From assembly GCA_031553005.1 (NCBI GenBank), contig JAVBMA010000049.1:1-57515 (forward strand): a DNA stretch of 57,515 nucleotides, in the 5' to 3' direction. Positions 33,050 to 41,776 of the stretch are shown here, one piece after another. Source of the DNA: RGIG9379 sp031553005. GTDB lineage: Bacteria; Bacteroidota; Bacteroidia; Bacteroidales; Paludibacteraceae. The notes below the pieces were generated by a model. The model was given only the letters and a program-made list of their open reading frames with translations. It ran no database searches and had not been told where the DNA came from. How positions within the stretch are numbered: the stretch's first letter is position 1; the number at the start of each line of letters is the position of its first letter. A program made the position numbers and the translations under genes.

Positions 33050-33348
33050 AGCCATTTCGGATGTGTTAAAAATGCGCAGATTTTCTCATTTTCAACTTCC
33101 GGTTCCCAACTTTTTAATTTGTCTTTTTGTTTTTTTATTGCGTACTTTGCGAATGGCTTTAAAAATGGAAGTTTTTGCCCTGAGTGGGTGAGGATACAAT
33201 ATAAATAATTTAGAATAAGTGGCTTATAGATTTTAAATCCTTGTGCGAATGTTGCTCTTTTTTCTCCGGTGGAAATTTACACTGTTAAAAGAGTTAATAT
33301 TCGAACTAAAATCTTTGGTATCCTGTTCTAAATCCTAAATAAAAATAG
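33050..33348. other. 299-bp spacer before ricT, no gene seen
   Basis: AT-rich DNA without ORF. AAAGCCATTTCG at 33048-33059 and CGAATGGCTTT at 33151-33161 are nearly complementary, so the 3' end of holB mRNA could form a large stem. A TACTTTG box follows GCG near 33143. No established element was recognised. Confidence 0.35.
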
Positions 33349-34755
33349 ATGAGTTGTAATAATAAAGAAGGTTGCTGCATGAACTTTAGGGGATTCAGCA
33401 AAAAAACAGATAAAAAATTAGATACTTCCGATTGGTTATGCGATATTCCTGAAGCTCAGGCAGCGACTGATTTTGTTGAAGTTATTTTTAAAAATACAAG
33501 AAAAGGATATTTCAGAAATTCCAACGGGCTTAAACTTGAAAAAGGAGATATTGTAGCCGTCGAATCTTCGCCGGGACATGATATAGGAACAATTTCCCTT
33601 ACAGGTCAATTGGTATTGCTGCAAATGAAAAAAAATAATATAGACCCGGCACGGAGCGAAATCAAACGGATCTATAGAAAGGCTAGACCCAACGATCTTG
33701 AGAAATATGAAGAAGCAAAAGCGCGCGAATATGACACGATGCTTCGGGCCAGAAAGATTGCCGAAGACTTGAAATTAAATATGAAAATCGGCGATGTGGA
33801 GTATCAGGGAGACGGGAACAAGGCTATTTTTTATTATATCGCTGATGAGCGTGTTGATTTTCGTCAACTTATAAAAGTTTTTGCCGAAACATTTAAGATC
33901 CGCATCGAAATGAAGCAGATCGGAGCACGGCAGGAAGCCGGGCGCATAGGTGGTATTGGTCCCTGCGGCCGTCCGTTGTGCTGTTCGTCGTGGATGTCAA
34001 GTTTTGTTTCCGTATCGACAAGCGCCGCGCGCTATCAGGAAATATCCCTGAATCCTCAGAAATTGGCGGGACAATGCGCCAAACTGAAGTGTTGCATGAA
34101 TTTTGAAGTCGATGCATATGTCGAAGCCCAGAAAGAGATACCATCCAAAGAGATTCATCTCGAAACCAAAGACGCAACCTTCTATCACTTTAAAACAGAT
34201 GTATTTAAAAAAGAGATGCAATATTCCAGCGCTCCCAATATGGCAGCTAATATTGTTGCTATTCCTGTGGAAAGGGTAAAAGAGATTATTGCACTTAATA
34301 AACAGGGAATCAAGGTTGATTCATTAGAAGCCGAAAGCGGTCAGCAAAAAGCAGAGAAGCAAACGGATTATGAAAATGTGGTAGGACAAGATAGCCTTAC
34401 CCGTTTTGATAAAAAGAGAAAAAGCAGGTCAAAAAACAGGCGGAACGAGAACTCTCCTAATAACAATCGCCCGAACGAGGCAAGAAATGAAAATGCTCCG
34501 GCAAATAATCCGGAAAAAGTACATAACCGGGTTGCCGAAAATAAAAATCAGGAAAGGCGTAATCAGTCTGAAAATTCGAATGGCAAGCCGGGCAACCACA
34601 ATAAAAACGACCGTCAGGCTCAACCGAGAGAAAATAACGCCCGTCCCGAACAAGGAGCAAAGAATAACGGTAACAATACGAACCGTAATAACAACCGCAG
34701 GCATAAACCTCGTCCGATAAAACCTGATAGAAACAATGAGAGTAAAAGCGAGTAA
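33349..34755 (+). CDS. ricT: PSP1-domain regulatory protein, RicT/YaaT-like, with Asn/Arg-rich tail
   Basis: The 468-residue protein carries a PSP1 domain (about 85-290) with the Cys-rich core CGRPLCCSSW and CAKLKCCMNF expected for the RicT/YaaT group. In Bacillus, RicT acts with RicA and RicF in an Fe-S complex affecting RNA processing. Residues about 340-468 form a low-complexity tail rich in Asn, Arg, Lys and Gln (NNNRRHKPRPIK near the end), probably disordered and nucleic-acid binding. The start could also be Met11 (MNFRGF). The last 20 bases overlap the gldH start. Confidence 0.85.
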   Translation: MSCNNKEGCCMNFRGFSKKTDKKLDTSDWLCDIPEAQAATDFVEVIFKNTRKGYFRNSNGLKLEKGDIVAVESSPGHDIGTISLTGQLVLLQMKKNNIDPARSEIKRIYRKARPNDLEKYEEAKAREYDTMLRARKIAEDLKLNMKIGDVEYQGDGNKAIFYYIADERVDFRQLIKVFAETFKIRIEMKQIGARQEAGRIGGIGPCGRPLCCSSWMSSFVSVSTSAARYQEISLNPQKLAGQCAKLKCCMNFEVDAYVEAQKEIPSKEIHLETKDATFYHFKTDVFKKEMQYSSAPNMAANIVAIPVERVKEIIALNKQGIKVDSLEAESGQQKAEKQTDYENVVGQDSLTRFDKKRKSRSKNRRNENSPNNNRPNEARNENAPANNPEKVHNRVAENKNQERRNQSENSNGKPGNHNKNDRQAQPRENNARPEQGAKNNGNNTNRNNNRRHKPRPIKPDRNNESKSE

Positions 34756-35215
34756 TATAAAAATAACCGGAATCCTTTTGTTGCTTTCTCTTATAGTGGC
34801 AAGTTGTTCCGGCGACGTAGCCTTTCAGGATGCAAAAGAACTCCCTTCTTATGGTTGGGATAAGGATAGTGTAGTAACTTTCAACTATGTTGCAACCGAC
34901 ACGTTGGCAACCTACGACATTATAATAGATATCCGCAATGATGGAAATTACCGTTATCAGAATTTTTGGCTGTTTGTGAATTCAGTCTCTCCCGATTTGA
35001 TCAGTTTTAGCGATACGTTGGAATGCGTATTGGCAGATAATTATGGGCGATGGATTGGAAAAGGAGGCGGATCGCTCCATGAGCTTCCCGTTTCATTTAT
35101 GCAACAGATAAAATTTCCTAAGGCCGGAGTTTACTCATTCGAGCTTATCCAAGGAATGCGTGAGGACACGTTGGAGGGCATCCACGATATCGGATTGAGG
35201 ATTATTAAGAATTGA
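34736..35215 (+). CDS. gldH: GldH-type lipoprotein
   Basis: GldH is an outer-membrane-associated lipoprotein required for gliding and chitin use in Flavobacterium, but it is also found in non-gliding Bacteroidales. This 159-residue product has a signal with lipobox VASCSG (Cys at about 24). The characteristic segments are YGWDKDSVVTFNY, then RYQNFWLFVNSVSP and HELPVSFMQQIKFPKAGVY. Its ATG overlaps the end of ricT by 20 bp, implying coupled expression. Repeat B copy 2 follows. Gliding itself is not implied. Confidence 0.87.
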   Translation: MRVKASNIKITGILLLLSLIVASCSGDVAFQDAKELPSYGWDKDSVVTFNYVATDTLATYDIIIDIRNDGNYRYQNFWLFVNSVSPDLISFSDTLECVLADNYGRWIGKGGGSLHELPVSFMQQIKFPKAGVYSFELIQGMREDTLEGIHDIGLRIIKN

Positions 35216-35252
35216 CATAACCATATAAAAATTGACTTCTAAGTAATTGGTA

Positions 35253-35378
35253 AGATTTAATGATACATTTAGACAAGTTGACGAGTAAACGCGAATAGGA
35301 ATGACTTGTTTACTTTGTTTACTCGTCAACTTGTTTACTAAAAACATAACAATAAATTCTTTATAAAACTTAATTCAT
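35253..35378 (+). repeat. Dispersed repeat family B, copy 2
   Basis: AGACAAGTTGACGAGTAAAC and the inverted part GTTTACTTTGTTTACTCGTC, ending in the same 40-bp flank (35333-35372) as copy 1. It stops shortly before the trmB ATG at 35397. Confidence 0.8.
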
Positions 35379-35396
35379 GTTCTTTGTGTTTTAATC

Positions 35397-36173
35397 ATGG
35401 GAAAAAATAAATTACAGAAGTTTGGTGAAATGGAGGCTTTCTCTCATGTATTTCAATATACATTTTCCAGACTGCAAGAACAAAAAGAACCTTTTGAATT
35501 AAAAGGAAAATGGAGTAGTTTTTTTCAAAATGACAATCCTATTGTGTTGGAAGTAGGTTGTGGAAAAGGCGAGTATACCGTTGCTCTGGCAGAGCTATTT
35601 CCTGATAAAAACTTCATAGGCGTAGATATAAAAGGCGCGCGGATGTGGACAGGAGCAAAAGAATCATTTCAGAAAGGATTGAAAAATGTTGCCTTTATCC
35701 GGACTAATATAGAGATTATTCCTGCTTTCTTCGCAAAAGATGAAGTTTCCGAAATCTGGCTTACCTTTCCTGACCCGCAAATGAAAAAAGTCCGTAAAAG
35801 GCTTACCTCCACCCGGTTTATGGATTTGTACCAGCAATTTGTAAAACCTGAAGGAATTATCCATTTGAAAACGGATAGTAATTTTATGTTCACTTATACC
35901 TCCGAAATGGTGAAGGTTAATAACTATAAGGTTCTTTTTCAAAACAATGATTTATACCATTCCGATTTTTCTGATGATAAGATTTTGTCAATTAAGACAT
36001 TCTACGAACAGCAATGGCTGGATAGAGGACTAACTATAAAATATATAAAATTTTTGCTAACACCCAAGGACTCTTTTATAGAACCGGATATCGAAATAGA
36101 ATACGATAGTTACCGGAGCTATAACCGGAGTAGGAGAGGTCTTCCTTCGGAGTCCGAAGAAGAAGAAACATGA
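35397..36173 (+). CDS. trmB: tRNA (guanine-N7)-methyltransferase TrmB
   Basis: TrmB methylates G46 in the tRNA variable loop using SAM. The 258-residue protein contains the SAM-binding EVGCGKGEYT near 52-61, followed by NFIGVDIKGARMW. Substrate-binding motif LTFPDPQMKKVRKRLTS is at about 122-138, and FLTPKDSFIEPDIEIEY near the end. An additional acidic tail EESEEEET-like completes the protein. It is a single gene after repeat B copy 2, and the leader carries no obvious promoter other than the repeat flank. Confidence 0.94.
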   Translation: MGKNKLQKFGEMEAFSHVFQYTFSRLQEQKEPFELKGKWSSFFQNDNPIVLEVGCGKGEYTVALAELFPDKNFIGVDIKGARMWTGAKESFQKGLKNVAFIRTNIEIIPAFFAKDEVSEIWLTFPDPQMKKVRKRLTSTRFMDLYQQFVKPEGIIHLKTDSNFMFTYTSEMVKVNNYKVLFQNNDLYHSDFSDDKILSIKTFYEQQWLDRGLTIKYIKFLLTPKDSFIEPDIEIEYDSYRSYNRSRRGLPSESEEEET

Positions 36174-36269
36174 TTCGTCAATCGGAAGAGTCATTGAAAA
36201 TTTGTGTTTGCAAAGGACGTAAAGCCCATAAATTCTTGTAACTCATAACAAATAATTCGTAACTAATTT

Positions 36270-37238
36270 ATGACTGCAAAAGAAATACAACAACTTGTAG
36301 AAGAGGAAATTGATAGATTAAATTGGAAAATAACGCCATATAGTTTATATGAACCTATTGAGTATGTACTTTCTTTGGGCGGGAAGCGGATTCGTCCTGT
36401 TTTTGCCTTGTTAGGCTGTCAATTGTTTGATGCTCCTGTTAAAGCCCTAAATCCAGCTTTAGCCGTTGAAGTATTCCATAACTTCACATTGCTTCATGAT
36501 GACATTATGGATAAAGCCGAAATGCGCAGGAATCAGCCGACAGTACATATAAAGTGGAATGAAAACGCCGCTATACTTTCGGGCGATGCTATGCTTATCA
36601 AAGCATACCAACTATTAGCACAGTGTGATCCGGCAGTGTTGAAACCCGTTCTGGATGTTTTTTCCAAAACAAGCGTAGAAGTTTGCGAAGGTCAGCAATT
36701 TGATATGGAGTTTGAATCCCGTAATGATGTTTCGATAGACGAATATATCAATATGATACGCCTGAAAACAGCCGTTTTGTTGGCCGGAAGTTTGAAAATC
36801 GGAGCTATTTGCGGAGGAGCCTCTGAAAAAGATGCCGATTTGCTTTATCAATTCGGTATTGGAATCGGAATAGCTTTCCAGTTGAAAGACGATTATCTGG
36901 ATGTGTATGGTGATCCTGTTAAATTTGGAAAGAATATCGGAGGAGATATCTCTTCCAACAAAAAAACATTCTTGCTTATCAATGCATTGGAAAAAGCTGA
37001 TTCCGTAACAAAAGCAGAACTGCTTCATTGGATAAATGCCGCGACTTTTGATAGGCAGGAAAAGATAAAAGCGGTCTCTTCTATATACGACAAACTTGGC
37101 ATTCGCACTTACACCGAAAATGCGATGCGGGCTTATTATGAGGATGCGGTTGAATTATTAAAAAAAGTTTCTGTTTCGGAAGAAAAGAAAACGGAGTTAT
37201 CCGTTTTTGCAGAAAACTTGTTATATAGAGAAAATTAA
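36270..37238 (+). CDS. Polyprenyl synthetase (long-chain trans-prenyl diphosphate synthase)
   Basis: The 322-residue enzyme has the two Asp-rich motifs of prenyl diphosphate synthases: LLHDDIMDKAEMRR near 75-88 and LKDDYLDVYGD near 210-220, with the GGKRIRP start near 32-38. It should elongate an allylic diphosphate with isopentenyl diphosphate, most likely to the side chain of menaquinone or a short farnesyl/geranylgeranyl product. Chain length cannot be read reliably. It is followed after 5 bp by the unknown gene at 37244, so both form an operon. Confidence 0.9.
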   Translation: MTAKEIQQLVEEEIDRLNWKITPYSLYEPIEYVLSLGGKRIRPVFALLGCQLFDAPVKALNPALAVEVFHNFTLLHDDIMDKAEMRRNQPTVHIKWNENAAILSGDAMLIKAYQLLAQCDPAVLKPVLDVFSKTSVEVCEGQQFDMEFESRNDVSIDEYINMIRLKTAVLLAGSLKIGAICGGASEKDADLLYQFGIGIGIAFQLKDDYLDVYGDPVKFGKNIGGDISSNKKTFLLINALEKADSVTKAELLHWINAATFDRQEKIKAVSSIYDKLGIRTYTENAMRAYYEDAVELLKKVSVSEEKKTELSVFAENLLYREN

Positions 37239-37243
37239 GAGAG

Positions 37244-37936
37244 ATGCCTTATAGAAGATTACCGAATACTAATCAGGCGAGATTACGTTCTTTGCAGAAA
37301 GCTGTACGCATGGGCGAATCTTTTAATCTTGCCTATTCTTATAAGACGCTGGAAGATGCCAAAGGCTTCTTAGTACGCTATGAACGGGCTTTATTCGAAT
37401 ATAAGCAATGTTCCGAAAAACAGTCGTCGACCAACAAAAAACATCAAAATACAATCAAGTTTGCACGTTTATACATTTCACATTTTATACAAGTGCTTCA
37501 CATGTGTGTTGCCCGTAATGAGATTAAACCCGAAAAAAAGCTTTTATACGGATTGGAGGAGAATAGCTCTGTAGTTCCTGATCTGAGTTCGGAGGAAAAC
37601 CTTTTGGAATGGGGGAAAAAGATAATCGATGGAGAACATCAACGTACGATAAAAGGAGGAGCGCCCATTTATAATCCAGCTATTGCCAAAGTAAGGGTTC
37701 ACTACGATATTTTCGTCGAGTCATATAATGACCAGAAAGTTTTACAAAGCAGTACGGCACGTACAATTGAAAATATAGCCCAGTTGAATGAAGTTGCAGA
37801 CTCTTTAATCCTTGAAATCTGGGATCAGGTGGAAGCTAGCTTTGCCAAACTTCCTCAGCCTGTCAGGCTAGCTAAGTGTCAGGAGTATGGAGTTATCTAC
37901 TATTATAGAAAAGGAGAACAACAAAAAAGCGCATAA
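37244..37936 (+). CDS. Conserved Bacteroidales-type protein of unknown function
   Basis: I cannot name a characterised family. The 230-residue soluble protein begins MPYRRLPNTNQARLRSLQKA and has mostly helical sequence. A charged centre (KCSEKQSSTNKKHQNTIKF-like) and a repeated helix-rich C-terminal half follow. There is no signal peptide or membrane helix. It starts 5 bp after the prenyl synthase gene and is followed by a strong terminator, so it is the last gene of that transcript. Position suggests nothing firm about function. Confidence 0.6.
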   Translation: MPYRRLPNTNQARLRSLQKAVRMGESFNLAYSYKTLEDAKGFLVRYERALFEYKQCSEKQSSTNKKHQNTIKFARLYISHFIQVLHMCVARNEIKPEKKLLYGLEENSSVVPDLSSEENLLEWGKKIIDGEHQRTIKGGAPIYNPAIAKVRVHYDIFVESYNDQKVLQSSTARTIENIAQLNEVADSLILEIWDQVEASFAKLPQPVRLAKCQEYGVIYYYRKGEQQKSA

Positions 37937-37941
37937 AAACG

Positions 37942-37972
37942 TCAGGGGAGTATTTTTGAGATACTCCCCTGA
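37942..37972 (+). terminator. Terminator after the prenyl synthase operon
   Basis: A perfect 12-bp stem TCAGGGGAGTAT/ATACTCCCCTGA with a 7-nt loop, followed by TTCTTT. It separates this operon from the convergent arginine operon. Confidence 0.88.
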
Positions 37973-38032
37973 TTCTTTAAGAATATCAAAGAAAGACTAT
38001 TTATCTGAACATCTGAATATCTGAACATCTTT

Positions 38033-39154
38033 TTATAAACATTTTTTAAATCGGATAAGAAACTCTTTTGCTTCGTCCATACTTAAAGAGAGTGGCGGAA
38101 GTAAACGGATGGTATGCGCTCCAGCAACTCCGGTAAATACTTTCTGTTCAAAAAGCAACTTAGTGCGGATCTCTTTAATCGGTTGTTCGAATTCTAACCC
38201 GATCATCAGTCCTGATCCTCTTATCTCTTTTATTTCTGGTAATTTTTTAAGTTCAGACATTAAAAAATCTCCTACCCGGGCGGCATTTTCAATCAATCGT
38301 TCTTCTTCTATTATTTCCAATATGGCAATGGCTCCTGCACAACCCAATTGGTTGCCGCCGAAAGTAGTTCCCAGTTGACCGTGGATTGCTTTGAACATCG
38401 GGCTGATGATTACTCCTGCCATCGGAAATCCATTGCAAATACCTTTTGCTACCGTGATAATATCCGGTTTTATTCCCGAATATTGATGCGCGAAAAATTT
38501 GCCGCTTCGTCCATATCCCGACTGTATTTCATCCAAGATAAGAACCGTACCCGTTTCGGTACAAATTGCCCGCAAATCCTGCATAAATTGATTGTCAGGG
38601 GCATAAATTCCGCCGATACCTTGGATTCCTTCTATAATTACGGAAGAAACATCGCCTTTTTTCAGTTCTTTACGTACTGTTTCAATATCGTTCAGTTCAA
38701 TAAATGTAACTTCCAATCCTTCATTGATAGGAGCCACATATTTAGGAATATCCGTTACTTTGACAGCAGCGGAAGTCCGTCCATGAAATGAGTTTTGAAA
38801 AGAGATAATACGTTTTTTATTATTATGGAAAGATGCCAGTTTTAAGGCATTTTCATTAGCTTCTGCTCCCGAATTGATTAGGAATAGGGAATAATCTTCA
38901 TAGCCGGAGACTTTCCCCAATTTTTCAGCCAATTCAACCTGTAATGCATTAATTACAGAATTGGAGTAAAATCCCAGTTTGGCAACCTGATTGCTGATTG
39001 CTTTTACATACTTCGGATGTGCGTGGCCTACCGAAATAACCGCATGGCCGCCGTAAAGGTCAAGATATTCCATTCCTTCACTATCATATACTTTGCATCC
39101 TTTCCCTTCGGTAATATTGATAGGGAACAGTGGATATACATCGAATAAATTCAT
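38033..39154 (-). CDS. argD: N-acyl-ornithine aminotransferase ArgD
   Basis: ArgD is a PLP enzyme that converts N-acyl-glutamate semialdehyde to N-acyl-ornithine. The 373-residue length is typical of the short bacterial form. Visible are GGHAVISVGHAHP near 34-46, NSGAEANENALK near 89-100, SFHGRTSAAV near 120-129, VLILDEIQSGYGRSG near 200-214 and the lysine site VAKGICNG near 236-243. It is the last gene of the argR-GNAT-argG-argC-argD operon. The substrate is expected to be the succinylated form in Bacteroidales; that is inference. Confidence 0.93.
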   Translation of the reverse strand: MNLFDVYPLFPINITEGKGCKVYDSEGMEYLDLYGGHAVISVGHAHPKYVKAISNQVAKLGFYSNSVINALQVELAEKLGKVSGYEDYSLFLINSGAEANENALKLASFHNNKKRIISFQNSFHGRTSAAVKVTDIPKYVAPINEGLEVTFIELNDIETVRKELKKGDVSSVIIEGIQGIGGIYAPDNQFMQDLRAICTETGTVLILDEIQSGYGRSGKFFAHQYSGIKPDIITVAKGICNGFPMAGVIISPMFKAIHGQLGTTFGGNQLGCAGAIAILEIIEEERLIENAARVGDFLMSELKKLPEIKEIRGSGLMIGLEFEQPIKEIRTKLLFEQKVFTGVAGAHTIRLLPPLSLSMDEAKEFLIRFKKCL

Positions 39155-39460
39155 TGGGTTTTAAGTTTTGAGTTTTAGGTTTTAAGTTTTTACTTATACC
39201 CCAAAACAATATTATAATATAGTAAATTCTACTTTTCTGATGCCTTTTTAACAAGAGAAGTTTTGCCCCATCTGCGAGGAGAAATAATAATTGTATTTAC
39301 CAGATTTTCGAAATTCAGAATCAAATGTTGAGTCTCATTTTCTCTGTCTGTGAAATTGTTATTATCTGCAATACGACCATATATAAAAGGCATTTGCATG
39401 ATTTATATCATAAAATTTGCACAAATTATAATAATTTGATTTGAAATAAACTTATTTCAT
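39155..39460. other. Spacer between argC and argD with an ATPase remnant and word tract
   Basis: No intact gene. A word tract at 39155-39196 (GGTTTTAAGTTTTGAGTTTT + AGGTTTTAAGTTTTTAC) is followed by the ATPase remnant at 39229-39399. An unusual 306-bp interruption thus sits within an otherwise tight operon. Confidence 0.6.
39229..39399 (-). pseudogene. 5' remnant of an SPRR-type AAA ATPase gene
   Basis: On the minus strand from the ATG at 39399, 56 codons read MQMPFIYGRIADNNNFTDRE, then a helix, and the P-loop ISPRRWGKTSLVKKASEK followed by TAG. This is the start of the same family as the gene at 28686 (compare SPRRMGKTGL), cut right after the Walker A motif. Without a Walker B or effector it cannot be active. 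It lies inside the arginine operon between argC and argD, probably the trace of a past insertion. Confidence 0.7.
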
Positions 39461-40477
39461 TTAGAATGCAGAACTCTTGAGATTCAATCCCGTTTTTTCA
39501 TCCAATCCGAACATAAGGTTCATGTTTTGAACCGCTTGCCCTGATGCTCCTTTTAGCAAGTTGTCTATGATAGACACAATAAATACCTTGTTTTCATATT
39601 TATCCAAAAACAGTACGGCTTTATTGGTGTTGACTACTTGTTTTAAATCCGGACTTGAACCGGTGATAAAGGTAAAAGCCGCATCTTTGTAGAATTGCTC
39701 GTAAAGTGCTTTTATTTCAGTTATATCCAAATCACATTCCATGTAAACCGAGGCAAAAATTCCTCTGGTAAAATTACCCCTCACGGGTACGAAATTGATA
39801 GACTTATCAAAATTACCCTGCAATTGTTTGAGTGATTGGTTTATTTCTATCAGATGCCTGTGTTTAAATACTTCATAAACTGAAATATTATTGTTGCGCC
39901 AGCTAAAGTGTGTCGTTGCTCCGGGTTTTACTCCTGCTCCGGTCGAGCCGGTAATGGCATTCACATGGACTTCATTTTTCAATAATCCCTTAGCTGCCAA
40001 AGGCAATAAAGACAATTGAATAGCAGTGGCAAAACATCCCGGGTTAGCTATTTTATCAGCTTTTTTAATCCGTTCTTTATTCAACTCCGGCAATCCATAT
40101 ACAAAACCGTTGCTTTCGTTGCGGTAATCGGTAGAGAGGTCGATGATTTTTACCGATGAAGGAATATCATTTGCCTCCATAAACTTTTTACTGTCGCCAT
40201 GTGCCGAGCAAAGAAACAGTACATCAACTTTGTCCAATGGTAGTTGGTCCGTAAAAATTAAATCCGTTTCACCGATGAGTCCGCTGTGGATATCTGTAAT
40301 CTTGTTGCCTGCATTGCTCGAACTGTTTACAAATGCAATTTCAGCCTGAGGATGATTGATTAATAACCGGATTAGTTCTCCGGCAGTATATCCTGCTCCT
40401 CCTATTATTCCTGCTCGAAGCCCCCTAAATCCCCCACAGGGGGACTTGTCTAAGTTATTTATATTTTCTTGTTTCAT
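39461..40477 (-). CDS. argC: N-acyl-gamma-glutamyl-phosphate reductase ArgC, with repeat-derived N-terminal extension
   Basis: ArgC reduces N-acyl-glutamyl phosphate to the semialdehyde with NADPH. The 338-residue product has the nucleotide loop AGIIGGAGYTAGELIRLL, here shifted to about 22-39 because about 20 extra residues (MKQENINNLDKSPCGGFRGL) precede it. The active-site Cys lies in ANPGCFATA near 145-153. The catalytic His lies near HRHLIEINQ and there is a conserved FVPVRGNFTRG segment. The extra residues are encoded by AAGTCCCCCTGTGGGGGATT, a palindromic repeat type usually seen between genes, so the current start codon lies beyond an absorbed repeat. Confidence 0.93.
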   Translation of the reverse strand: MKQENINNLDKSPCGGFRGLRAGIIGGAGYTAGELIRLLINHPQAEIAFVNSSSNAGNKITDIHSGLIGETDLIFTDQLPLDKVDVLFLCSAHGDSKKFMEANDIPSSVKIIDLSTDYRNESNGFVYGLPELNKERIKKADKIANPGCFATAIQLSLLPLAAKGLLKNEVHVNAITGSTGAGVKPGATTHFSWRNNNISVYEVFKHRHLIEINQSLKQLQGNFDKSINFVPVRGNFTRGIFASVYMECDLDITEIKALYEQFYKDAAFTFITGSSPDLKQVVNTNKAVLFLDKYENKVFIVSIIDNLLKGASGQAVQNMNLMFGLDEKTGLNLKSSAF

Positions 40478-40523
40478 ATTTTCTTATCTTTAAAGCCTCC
40501 CTTGAGGGGAGGTTTGGAGGGGC
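40400..40523. repeat. GC-rich intergenic repeats, one inside argC and one before it
   Basis: Two elements flank the argC start. The first, 40417-40448, reads AAGCCCCCTAAATCCCCCAC and then AGGGGGACTT on the plus strand, and lies inside the argC reading frame. The second, 40491-40524, reads AAGCCTCCCTTGAGGGGAGG + TTTGGAGGGGCTT and lies between argG and argC. Both are imperfect palindromes of a kind common between genes in this phylum. Confidence 0.75.
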
Positions 40524-41720
40524 TTATTTATTCCGTTTTTGTACGTTATAAAAAATCTTCATCTGATTACCCAAGATTTTAGTAAATCCTTTCACATCGT
40601 CTGCCGACCATGCTTTGTTTACTTCTCCATATTCGCCAAAATCGGTTTTCATTAAATCGAAAGGACTATCAACCCCAACAAGTGTATAGCTGTATGGACG
40701 TAGTTTTATAATTACCTGTCCGGTAACATTTTCCTGCGAATGTTCGAGGAATTTTTCAATATCGCGCATAACCGGTTCTAGATATTGAGCTTCGTGGAGG
40801 AACATTCCGTACCAGTTGCCCAATTGCTCTTTCCAATATTGTTGCCATTTGGTCAATGTGTGCTTTTCAAGCATTTTATGGGCGTTGATAATAAGCAATG
40901 CACCGGCAGCTTCAAATCCTACGCGGCCTTTGATACCGATAATTGTATCACCGATATGCATATCACGTCCGATACCGAAAGCAGAGCCTAATTCTTCCAC
41001 TTTATTGATAGCCGCAATTTTGTCTTTGTATTCCACTCCGTTTACGGCAGCGATTTCACCTTTAACGAAATCAATGGTAATGATCTCTTCCTCTTTTTTC
41101 TGTACTTGCTTCGGATAAGCAGATTCGGGAAGGGTTTGTTCCGATTTCAATGTTTCCTTTCCTCCGATTGATGTACCCCATAAACCGGCATTGATAGAAT
41201 ATTCCATTTTAGTAAAATCGGCTTCATATCCATGCTCTTTCAGATAGTTTATTTCGTATTCACGAGTAAGTACCATATCGCGTGTCGGAGTAAGAATCTT
41301 GATGTTTGGAGCCAATATGTCGAAAGTCAAGTCAAAACGAACCTGGTCGTTTCCTGCCCCTGTCGAGCCGTGGGCAACATAGTCGGCATTGATTTGTTTT
41401 GCGTATTCGATGATAGCAATTGCCTGGAAAATACGTTCCGAACTTACGGAAATAGGATATGTTCCGTTGCGCAATACATTTCCGAAGACCATGTATTTGA
41501 TACTTTTTTCGTAATAATCCTTTGTAACATCCAGTGTGGTATGTGATTTTGCACCTAACAGATAGGCGCGTTCTTCGATTTTCTTTAACTCTTCCTCACT
41601 GAATCCTCCGGTGTTGGCAATAGCTGTGTGGACTTCATATCCTTTTTCTTTTGCTAAATACATGGCGCAAAAAGAGGTATCCAATCCACCGCTAAATGCT
41701 AATAATACTTTCTCTTTCAT
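40524..41720 (-). CDS. argG: Argininosuccinate synthase
   Basis: ArgG joins citrulline and aspartate with ATP to argininosuccinate. The 398-residue length matches the family. Key sites: the PP-loop LLAFSGGLDTSFCAMYLA near 6-23, THAHG-equivalent VAHGSTGAGNDQVRFDLT near 114-131, and SINAGLWGTSIGGKE near 175-190. The C-terminal region with YWKEQLGNWYGMFLHEAQYLEPVMRD is the Bacteroidota-type variant. It lies in the arg operon 57 bp after the GNAT gene. Confidence 0.96.
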   Translation of the reverse strand: MKEKVLLAFSGGLDTSFCAMYLAKEKGYEVHTAIANTGGFSEEELKKIEERAYLLGAKSHTTLDVTKDYYEKSIKYMVFGNVLRNGTYPISVSSERIFQAIAIIEYAKQINADYVAHGSTGAGNDQVRFDLTFDILAPNIKILTPTRDMVLTREYEINYLKEHGYEADFTKMEYSINAGLWGTSIGGKETLKSEQTLPESAYPKQVQKKEEEIITIDFVKGEIAAVNGVEYKDKIAAINKVEELGSAFGIGRDMHIGDTIIGIKGRVGFEAAGALLIINAHKMLEKHTLTKWQQYWKEQLGNWYGMFLHEAQYLEPVMRDIEKFLEHSQENVTGQVIIKLRPYSYTLVGVDSPFDLMKTDFGEYGEVNKAWSADDVKGFTKILGNQMKIFYNVQKRNK

Positions 41721-41776
41721 CTGTTTTCTATGTTATTTTTTATTGTTTATTCGTTGTTTGTCTTACCGGGGCCGGT

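Noticed and set aside
34429..34704. 91-residue hydrophobic minus-strand ORF in the ricT tail
   Set aside because: It is the complement of the repetitive Asn/Arg codons of the RicT tail, which gives a false membrane-like protein.
38033..39154. Plus-strand ORFs across argD
   Set aside because: They are shadow frames over a gene with complete PLP-enzyme motifs.
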